The notes below the pieces were generated by a model that ran no database searches, was not told the DNA's origin, and saw only the letters and a list, made by a program, of their open reading frames with translations. A stretch of DNA of 64,000 nucleotides from JADLAT01 sp964348795 (lineage in GTDB: Bacteria > Pseudomonadota > Alphaproteobacteria > Micavibrionales > Micavibrionaceae): the NCBI GenBank assembly GCA_964348795.1, contig CAYGDY010000006.1:45457-109456 (forward strand), in the 5' to 3' direction. This document shows, piece after piece, positions 1 to 6,864 of this stretch. Positions within the stretch are counted from its first letter, which is position 1. Each line of letters begins with the position of its first letter. Made by a program: the position numbers and the translations under genes.

Positions 1-353
1 TGGAGAAGGCGCTGGGTCTCCATCTGGTGCTTGGCATCCAGAAAAGCCCCCACGATCATGATTTGTTGCATCCCCACGGCTGTCATCTGGTTGGTCATTT
101 GTTGCATCGCGGGGAGCATGTTTTTGGCCCAGAGTTGCGATATAATCCATTCCTGATGGTTGGTGCGTTGTGTTGTGGTGTGCGTGTTGACCTTATCGGT
201 GGTGATGACCCATTCATCTGTCGATTTGCCGCCAGCCTGTTCTTCACAGCTGGTACAGGCCTGTGCTGTGGGCGCCAAAACCAAAAGGCACAACAATGCC
301 AGACAAGGCACCAGAAAAAGACGTTGTTTCATGCGCATGGAATCATTATGCAT
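1..353 (-). CDS. Secreted Cys-containing protein of unknown family, N-terminal part only (tandem paralogue 2)
   Basis: The gene runs off the left edge, so only about 117 residues are visible. Reverse-strand translation gives a signal peptide (MKQRLFLVP start, hydrophobic core, cleavage near APTAQA) and a mature start CTSCEE. From about residue 50 it matches the neighbour at 354-1769: both have an HTT stretch, an EW pair, QQMT, and a DAKHQ-ETQRL block. The two are therefore tandem paralogues. The upstream gene's TAA touches the first in-frame ATG (353), which suggests translational coupling; ATGs at 338 and 332 are alternative starts, and 332 gives the most usual signal peptide. The function is unknown. 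Position suggests an accessory or substrate of the neighbouring Dot/Icm system, but this is inference only. Confidence 0.75.
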   Translation of the reverse strand, partial: MHNDSMRMKQRLFLVPCLALLCLLVLAPTAQACTSCEEQAGGKSTDEWVITTDKVNTHTTTQRTNHQEWIISQLWAKNMLPAMQQMTNQMTAVGMQQIMIVGAFLDAKHQMETQRLL

Positions 354-1769
354 TTATTGGTTCCCGAGGTTTTTGTTGGTATCCTTGAAACTCTTGTTCA
401 GTTTGGAAGACAGCAGAACGGACAGAGACATTTCCTGCCGGAGCTGGCTTTCATAAATTTCGCGGTCCAGCATCAATTCAATGGCTTTCAGGGCCGCGCT
501 TTTGCGTTTGACGTTGGCGGGCGTGTCGTAAAGATTGGCATAAAAGCCCGGGCTTTGGTAAATTTTCTTGGCCAAAATTTCAAGCTGGGCGTAATAGCTG
601 GGGTCTGCGGTTGAGTCCCCTTTGGCCTGTCCCAGATATTCTTTGACTTCCCCATCGGGAATCCCGAGATCCTTGAGGACTGCGCCTAGATATTTATAGG
701 TTTCGGTTGAACCCGCCCCTTCATCGAAATCTCCACCGGCCGAGCCCGCACTTTTCATGGCCACAATGGCGTTAAACGAATTTTCGGCAACACTGCGCTT
801 GGCGGCGGATGACCGGAGGGACTCGTACATGTGGTCCTTGTCCTTGTCCCCGATGTTTGATTCGCTGATTTCCCGAAACATCACGTTATGACCGTACAGA
901 TTATTTCCAAGGGCCATGACATCCAGCCCGTCGGGCGGATTGGTGTTGAAAGTCGAAAAAGGCCAGGCAAAATCAATTGTTCTGCGGTTTTCCACAAGAC
1001 GGGTATAATCAATGTCGATATTGGTCCGGTTCGGGTCTTTTTTTACACCGGCTTTGGGGTCTTCCTTGCAGACGGAGGTGAGCCCTGTATCGGCCTTCCC
1101 CTTTTCCCAGTTATTGTCCTGTGGGTCGCAGTAGGCGCTGGTAAACAGGCCCCACCGGTTGCTTTTATCATTGCTGGAATCCCGTGCCCCGCCCATATTG
1201 ACCTGTCCCAGATGACGCGCCTGCTGGCGGCGGCTCATGGCCAGTGCATTGTACCGTGCCAAGGCCTCGGAGTGTGCCAGACTGCGGACATTGGTTCCAA
1301 AAGTACAAAAACTGCCGCTGGGCTGGTAGTCCTTGTGGGCCTGAACCTGCAGTTCCTGAAAGAGTCTCTGGGTTTCCAGCTGATGTTTGGCGTCGATGAA
1401 CATCCCGATGATGCCGGCCTGTTGCAGAGTAGCGGTCGAGAGTTGCTCGGTCATTTGTTGCTGGGCGGGGATCACTTGTTCCTTTAAAAAGGTCGTGGTC
1501 ATCCATTCCCGCAGAGCTCTGAATTCATCTGTGGTATGGGTATTGATGTCCTTGCGGCCCTGTACATGATTGTTATGAATGATTGTTTTGGCCGAATTTG
1601 TATCGCCGGGCCAGCACCCTTCGCAACCACATCCGGCAAAGGCAGAAGAAGCCATTGAAAAATAAAAAGAAAGCGTTAAAAAAACGGCCAGAAACCGGAA
1701 GGCCTTATAAGATTTTACAGTTTTTGTACAAGAGGCTTTATCCATCATGCGTGTCTTTTTACAGTTCAT
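354..1769 (-). CDS. Secreted Cys-containing protein of unknown family (tandem paralogue 1)
   Basis: A 471-residue protein transcribed away from the Dot/Icm genes. Residues 1-45 form a long signal peptide: basic start, hydrophobic FLAVFLTLSFYFS core, cleavage after SSAFA. The mature protein begins with a Cys cluster, GCGCEGC. Residues about 80-200 are helical and Gln-rich (QQQMTEQL, DAKHQLETQRLFQELQ) and include an FCTFGTNVRSL segment. The middle is Asn/Asp-rich and the C-terminus helical and charged. I recognise no family; a periplasmic helical protein of the VirB5/minor-pilin kind is one possibility, with no direct support. A paralogue lies directly downstream, and the upstream region is shared with dotI. 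ATG 1769 fits, with a second start at Met8. Confidence 0.8.
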   Translation of the reverse strand: MNCKKTRMMDKASCTKTVKSYKAFRFLAVFLTLSFYFSMASSAFAGCGCEGCWPGDTNSAKTIIHNNHVQGRKDINTHTTDEFRALREWMTTTFLKEQVIPAQQQMTEQLSTATLQQAGIIGMFIDAKHQLETQRLFQELQVQAHKDYQPSGSFCTFGTNVRSLAHSEALARYNALAMSRRQQARHLGQVNMGGARDSSNDKSNRWGLFTSAYCDPQDNNWEKGKADTGLTSVCKEDPKAGVKKDPNRTNIDIDYTRLVENRRTIDFAWPFSTFNTNPPDGLDVMALGNNLYGHNVMFREISESNIGDKDKDHMYESLRSSAAKRSVAENSFNAIVAMKSAGSAGGDFDEGAGSTETYKYLGAVLKDLGIPDGEVKEYLGQAKGDSTADPSYYAQLEILAKKIYQSPGFYANLYDTPANVKRKSAALKAIELMLDREIYESQLRQEMSLSVLLSSKLNKSFKDTNKNLGNQ

Positions 1770-1981
1770 GGCCTAACAAATCTTAATTTTACTCAATAAC
1801 ATATAAAATTATATCAAAATACCCGCTCCTACCATCATATCATATATTTTTAGAAAAACGCACGTTTCAAAATTTAAAAATGAAAAAGTTTGCAATTGAG
1901 AGGTTGAGTCTGTTGTGATTTTCATACAATATGGGAGTTCTATGATTTTGTTTTCATCATATAGCGGATGCGCAAGGCAAG
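1770..1981. promoter_or_regulatory. AT-rich divergent promoter region between the secreted paralogues and dotI
   Basis: A 212-base AT-rich stretch separates divergent genes, so it must hold promoters for both directions. Several TATAAA/TATATT-like words are present (about 1801-1855), but I could not pair any with a convincing -35 element, so no exact promoter is called. A short open frame with a good ribosome binding site lies at its right end. Confidence 0.4.
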
Positions 1982-1992
1982 ATGGTTGTTAA
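1942..1992 (+). CDS. Possible 16-codon leader peptide overlapping the dotI start
   Basis: ATG at 1942 follows GGGAG (1933-1937) at good spacing and opens a 16-codon frame (MILFSSYSGCARQDGC) that stops with TAA at 1990-1992, just past the dotI ATG at 1982. The dotI ATG itself has no clear Shine-Dalgarno sequence, so ribosomes finishing the short frame could restart on dotI. The ribosome binding site and overlap are visible; expression and a regulatory role are inference. A chance frame cannot be excluded. Confidence 0.3.
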   Translation: MILFSSYSGCARQDGC

Positions 1993-2680
1993 ACTGAAGA
2001 AGAAAAATCCAGGCGCTGAAGCTGTGGCCACACAGGACAATGCGGCGGTGGACATCGAGGATACGGGTTTGGCGCGGGTGGTTGTCCGGAACGAGTTCTA
2101 TCGGGACGGATATCGCAGTCTTTTGCGCTTGTGCCTGTTGCAGGGGGCTATCATTCTGGGGTTGCTGGGAGCCATGTATTTTGTGATCGAGGTTCATCAG
2201 CCCGAAAATCGCTATTTTGCCACGACGGAAGATGGGCGCCTTGTTCCTATGGTGCCGTTGAACGAGCCCAATTTGAGTGCGCCGGCTTTGATGTCCTGGA
2301 CCGCGCAGGCCGCTACGGAGGTCATGACCTTTGGTTTCAATGATTATCGTCGCCGGTTGCAGGAATCGTCACGAAACTTTACGCGTCGGGGATGGGAGAG
2401 CTTTACGCAGGCGCTCCAAAAATCCCGTATTATAGAAATGGTTGAGGTCAATCAACAGGTTGTGACGGCCGTTCCGCTGGGGGCCCCCATTATCAAGTCG
2501 GAAGGCTTGGTGACGGGGCGGTATCAGTGGGAAGTCGAGTTGCCTTTGGCGCTCACCTATCAGGCGGGTTCGCGGACAAGAACGGATAACCTGCTCGTCC
2601 GGCTTATTGTTGTACGGGTGCCTCGTCTGGAGAGTGCCAACGGTGTGGGGATTGAACAGTGGATTTCAGAATCGCGATAG
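1982..2680 (+). CDS. dotI: Dot/Icm type IVB secretion protein DotI (IcmL)
   Basis: A 232-residue protein close to the usual DotI/IcmL length (about 210). It has a cytoplasmic N-terminus with basic and acidic stretches, one membrane segment at residues 48-69, then a periplasmic domain with the DotI-type features: FATTEDGRLVPMVPLNEPN soon after the membrane, a W-x7-TFGFNDYRR motif, and a strand-rich C-terminus. DotI is an inner-membrane subunit of the Dot/Icm complex (related to VirB8/TraM) that links the inner-membrane part to the core. It is first in an icmL-K-E-G-C-D-J-B order. ATG 1982 is the only good start in frame but lacks a strong ribosome binding site. Confidence 0.93.
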   Translation: MVVKLKKKNPGAEAVATQDNAAVDIEDTGLARVVVRNEFYRDGYRSLLRLCLLQGAIILGLLGAMYFVIEVHQPENRYFATTEDGRLVPMVPLNEPNLSAPALMSWTAQAATEVMTFGFNDYRRRLQESSRNFTRRGWESFTQALQKSRIIEMVEVNQQVVTAVPLGAPIIKSEGLVTGRYQWEVELPLALTYQAGSRTRTDNLLVRLIVVRVPRLESANGVGIEQWISESR

Positions 2681-2808
2681 GACAGGACGCAGGTTTGTAA
2701 CAAGATATGTGTGTTCTTTTAAAATTTTATCATTTACGGCGTGACAGTTTTTTTTGTAGAGGCTATTCTGGCCGCAAGTTCTTCGGCTATGCCAAACTAC
2801 TTTTGTGA

Positions 2809-3924
2809 ATGAGTGCTTTAAAGATTATGAATCGGATTTTTGGTAAAATTGCCTTCGGAATTCTTTTCCTTGCCTGTATGGGTTGTGTTTCGAGTGTTTG
2901 GGCGCAGAAGCCCGAGTTGCCTGGTGCGGAAGTCGACAGTGCCATGGAACAGCTTGACCAGACAATGAAAAAGCAACCGGAGGGGGAAGAGGCGGCTTCG
3001 GAGCCGGAGGAGCCGGCGTTGCCTTCCACGAATGCCCTGCCGGCTGGGCCAAATCAGGCGTTTAGTTTTGACGATGACGAGTTCAAATTTGAAAAATCCA
3101 GTGCGGAAATAGAAGAAGAAACCCGAAAGCAAGCCTTTGATGCCGCCCTGCAAGGGCTTTTGCCATTGCGTCCCGAAGAAATCCGGACGTTGCTGGAGCG
3201 GTATGACCGGACGCAAGAATCCGTTCAGCTTCCGGTGCGGCCTGTTCCCAAGCCCGAGGTGGTGGTACAAAATATCAGTTTGGACCCGGGTGCGAAGCCT
3301 GCGGTTGTCAAGCTGGCCTACGGGCAGGTCACCACGGTCACATTTCTGGATATAACCGGCGCGCCTTGGCCTGTTCAGGATATCAGCTGGGCCGGAAATT
3401 TTGAGGTCATCAATGTGGTCCAGTCTGCCAATTCCTTTATGCATATGTTTCGTATCTCTCCCCAATCGGAGTATGCTTACGGGAACATGTCCATAACGCT
3501 TCTGGGCTTGCAGACGCCGGTTATTATTACTTTGGAAACGAACAGGGATATGGTGCATTACCGCTTTGACGCTATTGTGCCGGAGTATGGTCCTCTTGCG
3601 CAGGCGCCTATTATCAATCCCGGGGTTACCACAACAGCCGGAAACAAGGATTTGTCTTCCGTCCTTGAAGGGGCGCCGCCCGAGGGCGCTGTCAGGCTGG
3701 GCGTATCCGGCGTGGACGGGCGGACCTCGGCTTACCGTTACAACAATCAAGTTTTTGTACGAACCCCTTTAACGCTTTTGTCTCCTGGGTGGAGTAATTC
3801 TGCGGCTTCGGCCGACGGAACGCATGTTTATGAAATCAGCGATGCGCCGGTTCTGCTCTTGTCCGATAAGGGGCAGATGGTCAGGGCCAAGCTTTCAGAC
3901 CGAGAGGATCTTCTGGATGAGTGA
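2809..3924 (+). CDS. dotH: Dot/Icm core protein DotH (IcmK)
   Basis: A 371-residue protein matching the IcmK/DotH length (about 360). An N-terminal signal sequence (core IAFGILFLACMGC) may end near SVWA. An acidic, Pro/Glu-rich linker covers residues about 35-105, and the rest is beta-rich, with YGQVTTVTFLDITGAPWPV and the IITLETN and PVLLLSDKGQMV segments typical of the TraN/DotH family. DotH is a secreted ring component of the outer-membrane core complex, with DotC, DotD and the DotG C-terminus. The last 8 bases overlap dotG, so the two are probably translationally coupled. Met7 (2827) is an equally plausible start because it gives a shorter, more usual signal peptide. Confidence 0.92.
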   Translation: MSALKIMNRIFGKIAFGILFLACMGCVSSVWAQKPELPGAEVDSAMEQLDQTMKKQPEGEEAASEPEEPALPSTNALPAGPNQAFSFDDDEFKFEKSSAEIEEETRKQAFDAALQGLLPLRPEEIRTLLERYDRTQESVQLPVRPVPKPEVVVQNISLDPGAKPAVVKLAYGQVTTVTFLDITGAPWPVQDISWAGNFEVINVVQSANSFMHMFRISPQSEYAYGNMSITLLGLQTPVIITLETNRDMVHYRFDAIVPEYGPLAQAPIINPGVTTTAGNKDLSSVLEGAPPEGAVRLGVSGVDGRTSAYRYNNQVFVRTPLTLLSPGWSNSAASADGTHVYEISDAPVLLLSDKGQMVRAKLSDREDLLDE

Positions 3925-5314
3925 CGATCTTGATAACAATCTGGATTTCGATGGCAGTTTCGATGAATTTGCGAAGAAAGGAAATTCGCTCGGTGATCTG
4001 TGGCGTTCCAATCCGATGGTCAAAATCGGGGTTGTTGTGGTTGTGGCTGTTGTGGTCTTTGCCCTGATCATGGTTTTTGGCGGGCAAGGAAAGGAAACCT
4101 CTCAGTCATCCCTGCATGAGGCGACAGATGTCACGTCTGCACCTGGTACGGAAGAGGCTTCTCCGGCCTATGTTCAGGCTGTCGAGGAAGTCAATGCGGC
4201 GCGTGTGGAGGAGGCGATCAAAGAGGGGACCAGTGCTCTGCCTGTCCCGATCGAACCCCCTGTCGGTGTGATCAGTACCCCCGAACAAACGGAAGAAACT
4301 GAAGATCCTTTGGAAAGATGGCGGCGGTTGCAGGAAGAGCGCTTGCAAAAGGAGGTGCAACAGCGTCAGGAAGTTGCGCCCGATACAGAAGTTGAAGATA
4401 CGGCTAAGGCCGAGGCTATTGCGGCGCTGGCCGGAACGATGTCGACCCAGATGACCTCTATTCTGGCCAACAATACGCAGACAACATTGAATACACTTAA
4501 TCTGACAGATTCCGAGTTTCTTGTGAAGTTGCATGCCGTCCAACAGGCTGAACAAAAAGATATTTCGGGGAGCGACCTTACAGAAGGCGATGGCACGGGA
4601 GAGGTTTTGTTTCCGGCAGGAGAGGTTGTGTATGCCCAGATTTTGACCGAGGCCAATACTGATGTGCCAGGGCCTGTATTGGGTGAAATCATGTCGGGTC
4701 CTTTTCGGGGAAGCCGTATTTTAGGCACGTTTGAAGAAAACAATGAACTCATAACCCTGAACTTTGATACCATGATCTTAAATGGTGAAACGATCAGTAT
4801 TGATGCTGTGGCGCTGGATCCTGATACAACGCTCGCGGGGATGGCGACGGATGTCGATCATCATTACCTTCAAAAAATTGTTTTGCCTGCCGCTTCGGCG
4901 TTTGTGGAGGGCTTGTCGGAAGCCATTTCCGAGTCAGGGTTGACAACGGTTACGATCTCGGGCCAGACGGGAACAACCACAACGGAAACACAAGGGGAAA
5001 CCTCCGACAAGCAGGAGTTTGCCAGCGGGATAGAAGAAGCGGCGGGAAAAGTCACGGAAATAATAGACGAGATGGCTGATGATGCCGAGACAACAGTGAT
5101 TATTCGGGCTGGAACACCTTTTGGGCTCTTGTTTATCGAACCTGTTGTGAAGACCGAAACAGGACAGGTTTCCGATATTCCCGCAGACATCGGGATCGTG
5201 CCTGCTACGAGCAGTAGCGCGGGTTTTGAGGCTCCTACCAAAAAAACATCAAAACATGTCTTTTCTTCTCCGGTTTATTATAATATGCCTTCCCAGAAGA
5301 AGAATAAACCTTAG
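3917..5314 (+). CDS. dotG: Dot/Icm core protein DotG (IcmE), compact form
   Basis: ATG 3917 overlaps the dotH stop and gives 465 residues; the longer open frame upstream lies inside dotH and is not used. The cytoplasmic N-terminus is followed by a membrane segment (residues 35-55, Val-rich), an acidic, Gln/Glu-rich periplasmic linker, and a VirB10/TrbI-type C-terminal domain (about residues 220-360: FPAGEVVYAQILTEANTDVPG, GSRILGTFEENNELITLNF, TISIDAVALDPDT). DotG forms the channel spanning both membranes. Legionella DotG is about 1000 residues because of a long pentapeptide-repeat region, which is absent here. Family membership is clear from the C-terminal domain and from gene order. Confidence 0.92.
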   Translation: MSDDLDNNLDFDGSFDEFAKKGNSLGDLWRSNPMVKIGVVVVVAVVVFALIMVFGGQGKETSQSSLHEATDVTSAPGTEEASPAYVQAVEEVNAARVEEAIKEGTSALPVPIEPPVGVISTPEQTEETEDPLERWRRLQEERLQKEVQQRQEVAPDTEVEDTAKAEAIAALAGTMSTQMTSILANNTQTTLNTLNLTDSEFLVKLHAVQQAEQKDISGSDLTEGDGTGEVLFPAGEVVYAQILTEANTDVPGPVLGEIMSGPFRGSRILGTFEENNELITLNFDTMILNGETISIDAVALDPDTTLAGMATDVDHHYLQKIVLPAASAFVEGLSEAISESGLTTVTISGQTGTTTTETQGETSDKQEFASGIEEAAGKVTEIIDEMADDAETTVIIRAGTPFGLLFIEPVVKTETGQVSDIPADIGIVPATSSSAGFEAPTKKTSKHVFSSPVYYNMPSQKKNKP

Positions 5315-5329
5315 TACGGAGCGACTGCC

Positions 5330-6544
5330 ATGCAGGATGACAAAGAAAATCAGGACGACTTCGAATATGATGATTTCGAGGACGAGGCGGAGCTGGAAGA
5401 AGTCTGGGATGATTTGACAGAGGAAAAGGCCAGCGCGGAGGATTCTGCCGAAGAAGATCTTTCTGCGCCTGTTGTGGATCGCAAGAAAACATTCATACAA
5501 AAAAACTTCAATATGATTATTGTTGCGGTTGCGGTTCTGGCGGCTTTGAGTGTTGTCTTTTCCATGTTGGGTGGTGGTGCAAAAACACCGTCGGTTCCTG
5601 AAAGTTTAAATACGCAGACGGCGCAGGAAGGCAATGTATTGCCGCCGGCCACGGGGACTGTTGTGAGTGACCTGCAAGCCGGCGAGCCCCCGATGCCAGC
5701 CCCTATGGAAGGTCCTGCGCCAGAGGACAATGCGGGGCAGGCCCTTTCCCCAGAGAAATCTGTCGATACGGTTTTGACGCCCATGCCGGAAGACGGGTTC
5801 CCAGAAGAGACTCCGGCCTCCGAGGGTGTGATTGAAAAGCCCGCTTCTGAGGCCATGAATTCTGAAAAAGAGAGCACGCCGGCTCTGGAGCGCCCTTCAG
5901 CCCCCCCCCCTCTTGCGCTGGCTCCGTCCCAGGAGGGCTCTGCCTCACAGGATAACGCTGTCGCAGTCCTTGAAGCGCTTCCCTCGGAGGCGCTCGTCAT
6001 AGAGACTCCTGCCGAATCCAAAGAGAGCCCTGCGCCTGAAAAGCAGGCTGTTGAAAATCCTCAAAGGTCAGATCTCGAGGACACCTTGTTGCCTCCCGAA
6101 GAAAAAATACCGGAGGAGACGCTGTTGCCGGTGCCACAAAAGGGACCGCCTCCGGAGACCCAGAAGATCCCTGCGGAATCCCCTCAACAGCCCCTTGTGG
6201 AAGAGGCCGGCGGGAAGACGGAAAAGCCAGCGGTTTCTGATTCCTCACAACAAAAGCCTGTCACACCGGAACCCAAAAAAGAGCTGGCAGAAGCGCCTGC
6301 TGTGTCGCAGGAAATAAAATCAAAACCAAAAGGGCTGGCCAAGAGTGAAGCAATCAAGCCGGCTGTCCGCTGGGTGCTTCGTTCAGCCCAGAATGGCCGG
6401 GCCGTGATTGCCCCGCAGGGGTCTCATGACTTGCAGAATGTTTCTGTCGGGGATTCTGTGAAGGGGCTGGGCCGGATCCTTTCCATTCAAAAGGAGAATG
6501 GTTTGTGGGTTCTGAGAGGGACAAAAGGGACCCTCACGCAATAG
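5330..6544 (+). CDS. dotF: DotF/IcmG-position inner-membrane protein with long Pro/Glu-rich periplasmic stalk
   Basis: A 404-residue bitopic protein starting 15 bases after dotG. Residues 1-58 are highly acidic, 61-82 form a membrane segment, about 85-340 are a low-complexity Pro/Glu/Ala-rich stalk, and the last 60 residues form a small compact domain with VGDSVKGLGRILSIQ, which resembles the PilP/TraP type of periplasmic domain. Position between dotG and the dotE/dotP genes equals icmG/dotF in Legionella, and the single-membrane layout agrees, but sequence similarity over the stalk is not informative. It probably acts as a periplasmic partner of DotG. The assignment rests on synteny and architecture more than on sequence. 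Confidence 0.7.
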   Translation: MQDDKENQDDFEYDDFEDEAELEEVWDDLTEEKASAEDSAEEDLSAPVVDRKKTFIQKNFNMIIVAVAVLAALSVVFSMLGGGAKTPSVPESLNTQTAQEGNVLPPATGTVVSDLQAGEPPMPAPMEGPAPEDNAGQALSPEKSVDTVLTPMPEDGFPEETPASEGVIEKPASEAMNSEKESTPALERPSAPPPLALAPSQEGSASQDNAVAVLEALPSEALVIETPAESKESPAPEKQAVENPQRSDLEDTLLPPEEKIPEETLLPVPQKGPPPETQKIPAESPQQPLVEEAGGKTEKPAVSDSSQQKPVTPEPKKELAEAPAVSQEIKSKPKGLAKSEAIKPAVRWVLRSAQNGRAVIAPQGSHDLQNVSVGDSVKGLGRILSIQKENGLWVLRGTKGTLTQ

Positions 6545-6864
6545 CGCTTTGATGGTTTTGTGTTTAGGGCATTGCTTTGTTCCCCCGTTTTCGCGCGGAG
6601 GCTGAGGTGTCCACTGAAGGGTGCTTTGGTGTCTTGGCACCTTGGTCCCCTCTCAATGGCGAGGTGCTCTCGAAGACCCGTGCTTATAAAAATTGTCGCA
6701 AATGTTTCATATTTTTAACGAAGTTTTAATACTTTAGGTGTTTGATGGTACTTGAGTATTATTTTATTTTTCGTTTGAATGGTTTTGTATTTCTATAATT
6801 TGCAAAATTTATCTCAAATGTGATCTAATAAAGATAGAGTGTGATAAGCAGGAGCGCGCTATAT
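6545..6864. promoter_or_regulatory. Gap inside the dot/icm cluster with a candidate promoter (6800-6829)
   Basis: A 320-base gap between dotF and the repeat gene, with no convincing coding frame. Its right half is AT-rich and contains TTGCAA (6800-6805), an 18-base spacer and TCTAAT (6824-6829), a candidate sigma-70 promoter about 35 bases before the next ATG. A TATAAT at 6794-6799 has no good partner. A weak GGTGC/GCACC hairpin near 6630 could stop dotF transcripts, but it has no T tract. The dotE-like gene may therefore have its own promoter. Confidence 0.4.

Noticed and set aside
27..614. Plus-strand frames at the left edge (27-614, 160-456, 888-1487)
   Set aside because: They are antisense to the two paralogous secreted-protein genes, which have signal peptides and mutual similarity; the antisense translations have no such support.
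5350..6021. 223-codon minus-strand frame opposite dotF
   Set aside because: Ser/Ala-rich antisense product of the Pro/Glu-rich stalk; dotF itself is supported by position and topology.
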